From the NCBI GenBank assembly GCA_902496595.1, contig CABVBV010000014.1, positions 1 to 25,471 on the forward strand: a stretch of DNA of 25,471 bases, read 5' to 3'. The DNA is from an uncultured Eubacteriales bacterium. Its GTDB lineage: Bacteria; Bacillota; Clostridia; Oscillospirales; Oscillospiraceae. The position numbers and the translations under genes are program-made. This document shows, piece by piece, positions 15,334 through 23,041 of the stretch (the first letter of the stretch is position 1; each line of letters starts with the position of its first letter). The notes beneath the pieces are model-generated. The model searched no databases. It was not told the DNA's origin and was given only the letters and a program-made list of their open reading frames with translations.

Positions 15334-17043
15334 CTAGAGCATATACTGGGAGCGGACAAAGCCCTGAAAGGTTGGGCTGCAGGCCGCGACCTCCTCCGGA
15401 CTGCCCGACGCCTCCACCGCACCGTTTTGCAACACGATAATGTGGTCTGCCCGGCTTATGGCGGCGATGCTGTGTGCGATCATCACGGTCGTCCGGCCCT
15501 CCATCAGATTTGCAAGGGCTGCCGAGACCTGCTGCTCGCTCTGGGCGTCCAGGTTACTGGTGGCTTCGTCCAGCAGAAGGTAGTCCGGGTTGCGCATGAC
15601 GGCGCGGGCGATGGCTATGCACTGGCGCTGGCCTCCGGAGAAATTACTTCCGTTTATCTCCACCCGGGTATCTAAACCCTCCGGTAACGACTGTATGAGC
15701 TCCCATATCCCGGCCATACGTGCGGCTTTCTCCAGCTCCGCGTCCGAGGCAGGTTGTACGCAGCCGTAGCAGATATTTTCCCTGATCGTGCCGGAAAGGA
15801 GCGGCCTGTCCTGGGACACCAGAGCAAAGGCTCCGCGCCAGGACGATGGTTCAAATTCCCGAGCGTCCAAGTCGCCGAAGAGGATGCGGCCGCTGTCGGG
15901 TTCGTACATCCGCTCCAGGAGTTTGAAGAGCGTGGTCTTGCCCGCGCCGTTATCTCCGACAACGGCTGTTACCTTATGCTTTGGTATCACGCAGGAGAGC
16001 GATCTCAGCACCGGCGTGTTCCCGTAGGAGAAACTCACATTCTCGAAAGTGATGGATTCGTCCGGCAGATCCATGGGTCTGCCGGTATCGGGCTCCTCCT
16101 CGGCCTTGAGTATGCGGCTGATCTTGTTGAAAGTACCGTTTGCCGAAACCAAGTCGCCGAAAACGGTTATCAGTGCGCTTACGCGTATGCTGGCCATGCT
16201 GGAGACCGTATAGAACCCAATAACCACGCCGAGCGATATCTCGCCTCTGGAAACGAGGATGCTGCCGGCGATGAAGGTTATGATGATGAGGGCAATGGGA
16301 GTCAGGCCCATGAAGGAAGCCATGAGGTTGTCGCTGAGCATGGCGGAGACGTTGCGCCGGTAGATGGCGCGGAACTGCCCTTTGCCCAGTATCGTCTCCT
16401 CTTCGACCATATTGCTGCTGCGCACGAGGCGCAGGTTCTTCACTCGCTCCAGCAGATATGAAGTGGCGTCGGACTGCGACTGGTAGAGCCTGTTCTGAGT
16501 GCGGAACACCAGTTTTCCAGTGAGCGCGACGCCGAAGGCCAGCACCGGCGCCAGGCAGGCGCACCAGAGCGTTAGGACGGGGCTGAAGCCATACATACTG
16601 CGTATCGCAACATACAACCCGTAGAGCGAGGAGACGGCCATAATAATGACGCCGATGAAGGCGCTGGCCCTGTTGCAGTCTATCGTGATGCGGCTCACCA
16701 GGCTCTCGCCGCTCTCCTCATCGTAGTAGCTCATGGGCAGGCGCAGGAGCTTTTTCCACAGCTTGCCCCGGACGCCCAGGTTGACGCGCTCGGATACCAC
16801 GTTGTTGCAGAAGTTCCCGCCCACAGCCAGAACCCCGCTGCCCAGCAGCAGGCCGATATACTTCAGGAGATCCTCCGTGCGCAGGTTGCCGGAGGAATCC
16901 ACGACCGAAGCAGTGAGGACTGCGCTGCCCACCATGGCGTTGGCAAGCAGGAACGAGCTCACTATGCTCAGCAGCACGAGTATCCACGGTATCCTCACCC
17001 CGGAGAGAACTGTTCTAAAGGTATCGAACGGCCTCTTTTTCAT
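15334..17043 (-). CDS. ABC exporter half-transporter, membrane plus ATPase (second subunit)
   Basis: Predicted 569 aa, a fused type-I exporter half: six-helix membrane domain (about 15-305) and ATPase domain (about 330-569). The ATPase has Walker A GDNGAGKT (363-370), Q-loop Gln411, signature FSGGQRQ (468-474), Walker B LLLDE with Glu493, D-loop SNLD and switch His524, so it should be fully active. No peptidase (C39) domain is present. ATG 17043 overlaps the TGA of the partner gene (ATGA) with GGGGG 7 bases upstream; this tight coupling fits a 1:1 heterodimer. The substrate is not evident; related exporters move lipids, peptides or drugs. Confidence 0.93.
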   Translation of the reverse strand: MKKRPFDTFRTVLSGVRIPWILVLLSIVSSFLLANAMVGSAVLTASVVDSSGNLRTEDLLKYIGLLLGSGVLAVGGNFCNNVVSERVNLGVRGKLWKKLLRLPMSYYDEESGESLVSRITIDCNRASAFIGVIIMAVSSLYGLYVAIRSMYGFSPVLTLWCACLAPVLAFGVALTGKLVFRTQNRLYQSQSDATSYLLERVKNLRLVRSSNMVEEETILGKGQFRAIYRRNVSAMLSDNLMASFMGLTPIALIIITFIAGSILVSRGEISLGVVIGFYTVSSMASIRVSALITVFGDLVSANGTFNKISRILKAEEEPDTGRPMDLPDESITFENVSFSYGNTPVLRSLSCVIPKHKVTAVVGDNGAGKTTLFKLLERMYEPDSGRILFGDLDAREFEPSSWRGAFALVSQDRPLLSGTIRENICYGCVQPASDAELEKAARMAGIWELIQSLPEGLDTRVEINGSNFSGGQRQCIAIARAVMRNPDYLLLDEATSNLDAQSEQQVSAALANLMEGRTTVMIAHSIAAISRADHIIVLQNGAVEASGSPEEVAACSPTFQGFVRSQYML

Positions 17044-18785
17044 ACCGGTTCCCCCTTGCTGCACTGCACCAACGTCCGGTATGCCTCACAGCGAGCCATG
17101 AGCTCGACCGGACTGCCGCTGTCGGCCACTCGGCCGTCCTCGAGAAAGATAACATGGTCTGCCTGGGCAAGCAGCCGCAGGTCGTGGGTTATCATCAGCT
17201 TCGTAGTACCCTTGAACAGCTCCATCAGCTTTTGCTGTATGCGCAGTGCGGAGCGTGCGTCCAGAGCCGAGGTGGGCTCGTCCAGCAGCAGCCAAGGCTT
17301 GGCCTTCAGAAGCTCCCGGGTCAGCACCAGCCGCTGACGCTGGCCCCCGGACACCGAGGAACCGCTTATCGCGAGCGGGGCGTCAAAGCCCTGCTCCGTC
17401 GCAGTACAGAGCTGCAGTATACCGGTCTTCTCCGCCGCCGCTGTCAGCTCCTCGTCCGAGACGCTGCGCTTTATGCCGTAGGTCATGGCGGAACGCAGCG
17501 TACCGCCGAACACTCCTGCGTCCTGCTGAACGTAAGCAAAGTGCGCTCGGTAGGTCTGGAGCTCGTACTCGGAAACGTCCTTCCCCGCCATGGTGACGGA
17601 GCCGCGGCTGGGAGCATACAGCCTGTCGATAAGGCTCAGCAGAGTGGTTTTTCCGCTTCCGCATCGGCCTACGAGGGCCGTCGTCTTACCCTGGGGTATG
17701 GTAAAGCTCAGGTCGTGCAGAACTTCCTTGTCTCCGTAAGAAAAGGAGACGTTATGGAAGACGATATCGCCGTCGGCAACGGTTCCCTCGGCGGAGCCGG
17801 AGTCCAGTTTCTCCTCGGGCGCGGTGAAGATTTCTATCATCCTTGCGGCGGCGCCCTGGGCGGCCTTGATGCTGCTCCATGCGCTTACGACACTGTTCAC
17901 TCTGGATATCACCTGGGACACGAACAGGAAAAAAGCCACCCATTCCTGCATGGTGATATACTTCCGCTGCAGCAAGTACATTCCGAATACGATCGGCAGG
18001 CCGCGCTGGAGGATCTCCATCAGGTTTGCCGCCGCCTCCGACACGAGCGTGACCTTGGCCGACAGGATCTTGGCCCGGTATAACCGGCCCGCGGTCTCCA
18101 GGCCCTGCTCTTCCTCTGCGCTCTCGCGGTTATAGGCGCGTATCAGGAATATGTTGGCCACGCGCTCGGCCAGGTAGCCGGTGAGCTTGCCCACCTGCGA
18201 AAAAATACCCGCGTTCACCTCATATTGCCAGCGTCCCAATATGACCACGTACACCACGTTGACGGGGATGAGTACGAGGATCGAGATAAGCAGCCTCACG
18301 TCATAACTGTTCAGAGTCATGCACACGCGAACCAGGTAATAGAGGCTGGGTATCAGGGAGATCAGCTGAGTGATAAGGGAACTGACTGCGGTCTGCGTGT
18401 CGTTGGTCAGGGTGCTCATCAGGTCTGCGGGATTATGTGTGTCGTAGTAGGCCATATCAAGCCTCAGCATACGTCCCCACAGGATCTCCTGGCCTCGGCG
18501 AACCGCAACGTAGGAGACCCAGGAGAGCAGGATCATCGAGCCGAAGAGCAGCGCATAGTTCAAAACGTTATAGAGCACCGCTGAAAACAGCGCCGAACTG
18601 GAAAAATCGCCGCTGAACAGGGCTGAAGTGCTCACCGGAACGTAGGCCATCACCTCGGAGTAGCCCATGTTTACCACAAAGCCGATTATGACGAGCAGCC
18701 ATGGCATCCGTATATATGGTATCAGCTGAAAATAGGCCTTCCAATTTCCGTGGCCGAAGTCCGCTCTGCGCTTTCGGGTCTTCAC
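17040..18785 (-). CDS. ABC exporter half-transporter, membrane plus ATPase (first subunit)
   Basis: Predicted 581 aa. A six-helix exporter membrane domain (about 22-310) is followed by an ATPase domain (about 340-581) with Walker A GRCGSGKT (373-380), signature VSGGQRQ (478-484), Walker B LLLDE with Glu503, SALD D-loop and switch His534, all consensus. I chose GTG 18785 (MKTRKRRADF); AGGAG lies 11 bases upstream. A longer frame from 18857 would run through the hairpin at 18818-18845 and overlap the lipoprotein's tail region, so it is less likely. It forms the heterodimer with the gene downstream. Because a hairpin terminator lies directly upstream with no room for a promoter, it probably depends on read-through from the lipoprotein gene. 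Confidence 0.91.
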   Translation of the reverse strand: MKTRKRRADFGHGNWKAYFQLIPYIRMPWLLVIIGFVVNMGYSEVMAYVPVSTSALFSGDFSSSALFSAVLYNVLNYALLFGSMILLSWVSYVAVRRGQEILWGRMLRLDMAYYDTHNPADLMSTLTNDTQTAVSSLITQLISLIPSLYYLVRVCMTLNSYDVRLLISILVLIPVNVVYVVILGRWQYEVNAGIFSQVGKLTGYLAERVANIFLIRAYNRESAEEEQGLETAGRLYRAKILSAKVTLVSEAAANLMEILQRGLPIVFGMYLLQRKYITMQEWVAFFLFVSQVISRVNSVVSAWSSIKAAQGAAARMIEIFTAPEEKLDSGSAEGTVADGDIVFHNVSFSYGDKEVLHDLSFTIPQGKTTALVGRCGSGKTTLLSLIDRLYAPSRGSVTMAGKDVSEYELQTYRAHFAYVQQDAGVFGGTLRSAMTYGIKRSVSDEELTAAAEKTGILQLCTATEQGFDAPLAISGSSVSGGQRQRLVLTRELLKAKPWLLLDEPTSALDARSALRIQQKLMELFKGTTKLMITHDLRLLAQADHVIFLEDGRVADSGSPVELMARCEAYRTLVQCSKGEPV

Positions 18786-18810
18786 CTCTTGTCGCGCTCC
18801 TTTCCTGACC

Positions 18811-18845
18811 GCAAAATCCCTTCCCGCAGCGCACTGCGGGAAGGG
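18811..18845 (-). terminator. Hairpin terminator/attenuator between lipoprotein and ABC genes
   Basis: Arms 18818-18829 and 18834-18845 are perfect 12-bp complements with a CGCA loop. On the minus strand the stem is followed by ATTTTG, a short T-run. It lies 25 bases after the lipoprotein stop and only about 33 bases before the ABC start, so it probably ends part of the transcripts and lets the rest continue into the exporter genes. Confidence 0.72.
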
Positions 18846-18870
18846 AAATCGGCGCAAAATCAGTATCTCA

Positions 18871-19341
18871 TCAAATCTCGATCATACCGGACGCCTCCAG
18901 GTTGGAGACCCAGGTATCCAGATCCGGCACGAAACTCTCCATGGCGGTGAAAAACGCGGCGTCGGATGTAGTGACCAGGGCGGTTCCGTCCACCTCGCCG
19001 CTTCCACTGGCGGCCTGATAGGCCTCAGCGTCCGCTTCGGTCTCATATATCTCTATGGAGCACATGAAGACGCCCTTGCCGTCAAGCCCGTAGAGCACGG
19101 TGAAAAGGCTGCGGCAGCCGTCGGAATAGTGTTCGTCACTTTCCAGGACAGGCATATAGAGGGCTACGCGGCGGTCATACTCCAGATTCTCGGGGTCGGT
19201 CACGGAGTAGACATCCATCAGATTCACGGTGTCGGAGCTCTCTTCTCCATCTTCCGGAACCTCATTTTCCTGTGAGGAACAGCCGGTCAGGACGCAGGAC
19301 AGGGCCAGCAGGGCCAACAGGATGGCGATAACGCGCTTCAT
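18871..19341 (-). CDS. Small predicted lipoprotein of unknown function
   Basis: Predicted 156 aa. The signal peptide MKRVIAILLALLALSCVLTGC ends in a clear lipobox (VLTGC, lipidated Cys21), so it is anchored on the outer face of the membrane. After an acidic linker the remaining ~120 residues form a compact domain (VNLMDVYSVTDPENLEYDRR, then LFTVLYGLDGKG, later DLDTWVSNLEASGMIEI) that I do not recognise. The start is ATG 19341 with AAGGAG 11 bases upstream. It has its own promoter and is followed by a leaky-looking terminator before two ABC exporter genes. It may be an accessory or immunity-like protein of the exporter, or simply a co-regulated surface protein; the sequence does not decide. 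Confidence 0.85.
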   Translation of the reverse strand: MKRVIAILLALLALSCVLTGCSSQENEVPEDGEESSDTVNLMDVYSVTDPENLEYDRRVALYMPVLESDEHYSDGCRSLFTVLYGLDGKGVFMCSIEIYETEADAEAYQAASGSGEVDGTALVTTSDAAFFTAMESFVPDLDTWVSNLEASGMIEI

Positions 19342-19403
19342 TGAACAAACAACTCCTTTGCTTATTGCCACTTTCGGCTATATTCGCCATGTTTTCCGGC
19401 TCA

Positions 19404-19433
19404 AGTATAGCATTTTAAAGGAGTGACATTCAA
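19404..19433 (-). promoter_or_regulatory. Promoter of the lipoprotein/ABC exporter operon
   Basis: Read on the minus strand: TTGAAT (-35, 19428-19433), 18 bases, then TATACT (-10, 19404-19409) preceded by TG one base away, an extended -10. It lies about 62 bases before the lipoprotein ATG. No convincing LytTR repeat pair was found next to it. Confidence 0.6.
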
Positions 19434-19495
19434 CGAAGCTCCGGCATTTGGTATAGTTCGGCGGCTACTTGGTCGATTTCAGCCGCTGTTTGTTA

Positions 19496-20229
19496 TCACT
19501 GCAAGCGCATACTCGGCCGCATCAGATATTCCTTGAGTTTGGCGAATTTATTCCGGCTCACGGGTACGGTCGTGCCGTCGTCCAGCCGCGCCTCATAGGT
19601 CGCTCCGAATTTCGTGCCCTGAACCTGCATTATCCTTGAGACGGGCACGAGGAAGGACTGGTGCGTCCTGAAAAAGTTATAGCCGGCGAGCATGGCTTCC
19701 AGCCTGTCCAGCGGGTATGTCACTCTGTACACCTCGCCCTGGAGGCAATGCACCTCACAAACACTGCCGTTTTTGGAGATATAGCAGATGTCCGCAGGGT
19801 CTAGCAGGATAAACCCCGCAGTCGTTTCTATCATCATCCTCGAGGAGCCGGCCGAGGTCTGCCGCTCGCGGAACCGGGTGAAGGTGCGCTCCATGCGCAG
19901 CACATCCACAGGCTTTGTGAGAAAGTCGAAGGGCTCGTAGTCGTAACTCTTCGCGCCAAGATCAACGTGTCCCGTCAGGATGACAACTGCGACGGACGGA
20001 TAATGTCTGTGGATGTAGTCGCAAAGGGCAAAACCGTTGCCTGCCGTCAACTCCACGTCCAGAAGGCCAGCTGTATAGGAAGGCGCTGCAGCGCGTCCAC
20101 AGCCTCTTCTATCGTGTACGCGCAGTGTATGCATCTCTCGGGCACATAGTGTGCTACGGCTCTTCGCGACAGTTCAAGCGAGTCTGCATCGTCGTCCAGC
20201 AACAATACGTCCGGTTCAAATTGAGGCAT
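19496..20229 (-). pseudogene. LytTR-family response regulator split by a one-base frameshift
   Basis: The N-terminal part (20229 to about 20066) encodes the start of a receiver domain (DVLLLDDDADSLELSRRAV...LPIQLA). The rest of the receiver (LLDVELTAGNGFALCDY, with the phospho-acceptor Asp; VILTGH; FLTKPVD) and a complete LytTR DNA-binding domain (ICYISKNGSVCEVHC to VPVSRNKFAKLKEYL) continue in another frame to 19496. Restoring one base near 20065-20068 (GGCC for a likely GGCCC on the coding strand) gives an uninterrupted 244-aa regulator of normal size. The ATG at 20229 has GGAGG upstream and follows the sensor kinase stop by 15 bases. As written the gene is broken. It could be a sequencing or assembly error, a true mutation or phase variation. 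The intact protein would be the partner of the GHKL kinase. Confidence 0.88.
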
Positions 20230-20244
20230 GATCTCCCTCCTCAC

Positions 20245-21501
20245 TCATGCTTGGCTGCACAGCGGAATGGAGGCGATGAAGTGGGCTGTGTCCTTCTCCA
20301 GCCACACGGTAACGTCCCCGCCTATCTGCCGGGTCAGAGCCCGGATGCTGCTGAGCCCCACCCCGTCGTGGCCCAGCTTGGTGGTATAGCCCTGCTCGAA
20401 AATCGACTCCTGCCGGCGCATGAATCCCTCCGGATCCCTCACCTTGTTGGAAACTCGCAAAAGACAGCAGGGCCCGCGTTTGAATACTTGCAGCTCGATA
20501 TCTCCGCACTCCGTTTCATCCAGCGCGTTCTGCAGCAGATTGCCGAGTATCTTGTTCGTCTCGTACGCCCCGGTGACGACTTTCGAGAGGTCGTCCCGGA
20601 TGTCCGTCACCAACCGTATCCCCCTCTGAGCGGCAAGAGTTTTGAAGTTCCCTATGAGAGCGGCGACAGCGGGGTCGCTGATAGGCAGGACGGTATTGAT
20701 CTCCGCCGTATCTTGGGTGAGAGCGTGGACATAGCTGCGGCAATCCTCCCATTTTTCCTGGGCGATCAGGCTGGCCACCGTCTGGACGTGCAGGTTGTAG
20801 TCATGCCTCTGTGAGCGCACCACGTTCATGAACGTGGTCATATCCTGCCTGTAAACTGTTTCGGCCTCACTTTGGGCCCGTTTCCGGCCGTATGCGGTCA
20901 GCATGGGCAGCAGAGACAGCGCAGCCCAGAACAGAGCCGTTATCAGCAGCGCTTTCACGGCTGCGTGAACTCCCTCCGCCGGGAGCGCCATTGCGGCAAG
21001 CTCCAGAAGCACGAGGAGCGCCGCGCCCAGCTCCACAATATGCCGCGGCCTCAGTCCGCCCGTCTTTCCCCTCAGCTGGCTCTGCCATCCGCACGGGAGA
21101 GAGAACTCGGGAAAGGTCACGAGCACGGCAGGCAGATGCAGCAGGAAAAACCCGCTGAAAAACCAGAGCGCCACTGTGCTCTCGCAGACCTCAACCACCC
21201 ACGTCTGAAACACTGTCCACGTTCTCCAGTAACAGGCTCCGGTCAGGAAAACCAGCAGCCCGTCCATAGCCGGGCGTCTGCTAAGCAGCGCCATGGCAAA
21301 TGCGGCTAGCGGCAGGCCCGCATAGGGGCCTGCCGCCACTCCGATGGCCTCAGGCAGAAGTGAGAAAGACGCTCCGCCTGCCAGGCCTGCAGCGCAGACA
21401 GAGATCAAGACGCTCCTGCGCTCCATTCGCAGGAAGAGCCCGGCGCCGAGGACTGACAGGCAGAGCGCAGCAGTCTCCAGGACGATCATTGAAACAGGCA
21501 T
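20245..21501 (-). CDS. GHKL-type membrane sensor histidine kinase
   Basis: Predicted 418 aa. About six hydrophobic segments fill residues 1-205. A short dimerisation region has the phospho-acceptor motif RHDYNLH (His233), as in AgrC/DesK-like kinases paired with LytTR regulators. The ATP-binding domain shows the N-box (GNLLQNALDE, 320-329) and G-box (GHDGVGLSSI, 377-386). The ATG at 21501 is preceded by GGGGGGAG. It is followed 15 bases later by the LytTR regulator, so the pair is co-transcribed. No AgrB/AgrD-type pheromone genes are nearby; the signal is unknown. It may control the adjacent lipoprotein/ABC exporter operon. Confidence 0.93.
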   Translation of the reverse strand: MPVSMIVLETAALCLSVLGAGLFLRMERRSVLISVCAAGLAGGASFSLLPEAIGVAAGPYAGLPLAAFAMALLSRRPAMDGLLVFLTGACYWRTWTVFQTWVVEVCESTVALWFFSGFFLLHLPAVLVTFPEFSLPCGWQSQLRGKTGGLRPRHIVELGAALLVLLELAAMALPAEGVHAAVKALLITALFWAALSLLPMLTAYGRKRAQSEAETVYRQDMTTFMNVVRSQRHDYNLHVQTVASLIAQEKWEDCRSYVHALTQDTAEINTVLPISDPAVAALIGNFKTLAAQRGIRLVTDIRDDLSKVVTGAYETNKILGNLLQNALDETECGDIELQVFKRGPCCLLRVSNKVRDPEGFMRRQESIFEQGYTTKLGHDGVGLSSIRALTRQIGGDVTVWLEKDTAHFIASIPLCSQA

Positions 21502-21554
21502 TGGACTCCCCCCTATCCATAGCGCCGGAAGTCCGGGAGCCTTTGGCCGTAAAC

Positions 21555-21818
21555 TCAGCCCTCACCTATCTCGCTCAGAGCCTGCTCTATGGCCAGGGCC
21601 AGCTGGTGCGGGCAGGAATTGCTGCCGCGACAGGCCACTCCCTTCAGCCGCCTGGCCAGATCCTCGGCGTTCTGGCCCTCCGCGAGTATCGCGACGCCCT
21701 TGGTATTCCCGGCGCAGCCGCCGGTAAAGTGTACATGATGGACATATCCGTCCACTATATCGAAGCTGATCTTCTGGGAGCACACTCCCTGCGGCGTATA
21801 TTCCATATGTTTGAACAT
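21555..21818 (-). CDS. TSCPD-domain protein (TIGR03905-like)
   Basis: Predicted 87 aa. Four Cys residues sit in conserved settings: GVCSQKI (Cys13), GGCAGN (Cys35), ACRGSNSCPHQLA (Cys63 and Cys69). This matches the small TSCPD family, also found fused to the C-terminus of class II ribonucleotide reductases (NrdJ), where the Cys set is thought to bind metal. The final motif is SCPHQLA in place of the family's SCPDQLA. ATG 21818 has GAGGAG 10 bases upstream; ATG 21806 is a shorter option. It lies 39 bases after the trigger-factor-like gene and 53 bases before the sensor kinase in the same direction. Free-standing members have no settled function. Confidence 0.88.
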   Translation of the reverse strand: MFKHMEYTPQGVCSQKISFDIVDGYVHHVHFTGGCAGNTKGVAILAEGQNAEDLARRLKGVACRGSNSCPHQLALAIEQALSEIGEG

Positions 21819-21857
21819 AGTATACAATCTCCTCTTTTTTTCGTCAAGTATCCCGGG

Positions 21858-22862
21858 TCACAGGGACATGGGCGGTATTCCTTCCGCTCTGAAGCGAACG
21901 AGCGAGAGGTAGTGACGCTTTACTGCGTCGACGGCATATTGAAGATAGAACGGACGCTCGACCTCATCCCTCAGCTCGTCCGATGCCGCCGTCTCCTCGT
22001 CGAGCTCATGTATCATCGCGTAATTTTCGACGAGCCGCCTCCGCTCCTCCTCGCTGATGTTTCTGCCCCGGCTCACGGCCAGCTCGCGTCCCCACACGTA
22101 GAGTCGAAACGTCTGCCGGTTGTCCTCCATGAACCTTCTGTCGGCCTCCTCGACTGAGCCGCCGCCATAGCCGTCCAGCAGCCGCTGGTCGACATCCCCG
22201 CTTATAGACTGTATCATTTCCCGCTGACTCTGGTGGAAGTCGCCGACTTCCGATTCGTCCAGGCTGAGCTCCATCATGTCGTTCAGCCGGCTGAGCAGTT
22301 TGCCGCGGATAGCCGAGAATATCCGTTCGGCCCTCTCCCGGCCATGGGCTCTGATATAATCCCGCCGGTAGTCGGAGAGCGTCTCAATGCCGGGTATGCC
22401 CAGGGCTGCGATATTCTCGTCGGTCAGCTCATATTCCACGACCTTTTTCACGGACAGCACACGAAAGCCCGCGGGCTTCCCAAACACTCGGACATTTAGC
22501 GTATCGCCTGCGCGGCAGCCCAGGAGTTCGGCGCCGTAGCCCGGCCCGCAGGAGCTGCCCAGCTCGACATGGACTAGCTGCTCCGGCCTGCCTTCTTCCG
22601 CAAGTATGGCAAGGACGTAATCCCCTTTTGCGGCTGGAGCCGTCTGCTCTGCCAAGCTGCGCTTCCGGTCAAGTATGTCTGAGAATATAACCGAATCCGG
22701 CAGGTTTATCTCGCGCTGTTTCAGGGGGATCTCCAAGTCGGACAACTCCGGCATCCGGAGCATATGGGATCGCAACATAGTGAGGACTCCTCTCATCTGG
22801 AAAGCGGCGGCTTCGACCTGGAACGGCTTTCCCGGACTCCCGTGGTCATTTCGCCTTGCCAT
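21858..22862 (-). CDS. Trigger-factor-like protein (copy 2)
   Basis: Predicted 334 aa, no signal peptide. Residues about 78-145 form a reduced FKBP-like core (HVELGSSCGPGYGAELLGC...GFRVLSVKKVVEYEL). They are followed by the trigger-factor arm pattern DENIAALGIPGIETLSDYRR and a long helical C-terminus. It aligns with the protein at 14415-15320 across the core and the shared IPGIETL/LEGIETL turn, but the two are strongly diverged. The start is ATG 22862 with GAGGG close upstream. It heads a run of same-strand genes (TSCPD protein, GHKL kinase, LytTR regulator). No clear promoter was found in the spacer shared with spoIIID. Probably a chaperone or isomerase-like protein; catalytic activity is doubtful because the FKBP core looks eroded. 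Confidence 0.8.
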   Translation of the reverse strand: MARRNDHGSPGKPFQVEAAAFQMRGVLTMLRSHMLRMPELSDLEIPLKQREINLPDSVIFSDILDRKRSLAEQTAPAAKGDYVLAILAEEGRPEQLVHVELGSSCGPGYGAELLGCRAGDTLNVRVFGKPAGFRVLSVKKVVEYELTDENIAALGIPGIETLSDYRRDYIRAHGRERAERIFSAIRGKLLSRLNDMMELSLDESEVGDFHQSQREMIQSISGDVDQRLLDGYGGGSVEEADRRFMEDNRQTFRLYVWGRELAVSRGRNISEEERRRLVENYAMIHELDEETAASDELRDEVERPFYLQYAVDAVKRHYLSLVRFRAEGIPPMSL

Positions 22863-22983
22863 TTTTCCCTCAGTTTATCCTGTGTCGGCACATAATGCAA
22901 TTTATCCGCTGCAAGTGGTTCATATGAGGGCCGATTTGGTAGTCAGGGTGTATCCAGCCGGTATCCGGCAGTCCGACGCGCCG

Positions 22984-23013
22984 GCATAAGCGGGGCCAGT
23001 GCGCTCATATAAT
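22984..23013 (+). promoter_or_regulatory. Sigma-E-like sporulation promoter of spoIIID
   Basis: GCATAAG (22984-22990), a 15-base spacer and CATATAAT (23006-23013) match the sigma-E consensus KMATATT-N14/15-CATACAMT at 5 of 7 and 7 of 8 positions. spoIIID is a known sigma-E target in Bacillus. The TATAAT inside it could act as a sigma-A -10, but no matching -35 is present. Confidence 0.6.
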
Positions 23014-23041
23014 AAGCCACGACCTTTCGGGAGTGGTGAAA

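Noticed and set aside
18786..18857. Longer N-terminus for the first ABC subunit (start at 18857)
   Set aside because: It would translate through the 12-bp hairpin; the basic MKTRKRRADF start at GTG 18785 with AGGAG upstream is more natural.
19461..19486. Inverted repeat GCGGCT/AGCCGC after the response regulator as a terminator
   Set aside because: Only 6 bp of stem with a 14-base loop, and no T-run on the minus strand after it.
19342..19495. Search for a precursor-peptide gene or paired LytTR binding sites before the exporter operon
   Set aside because: No open frame longer than a few codons with a ribosome site, and only isolated half-matches to the LytTR repeat consensus without correct spacing.
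22863..22983. Promoter for the trigger-factor-like gene in the spoIIID spacer
   Set aside because: The best hexamer pair (TTGCAT-N17-TAAACT) ends 11 bases before the ATG and matches consensus poorly. The small GCCGG-TAT-CCGGC repeat at 22957-22969 is also too short to assign.
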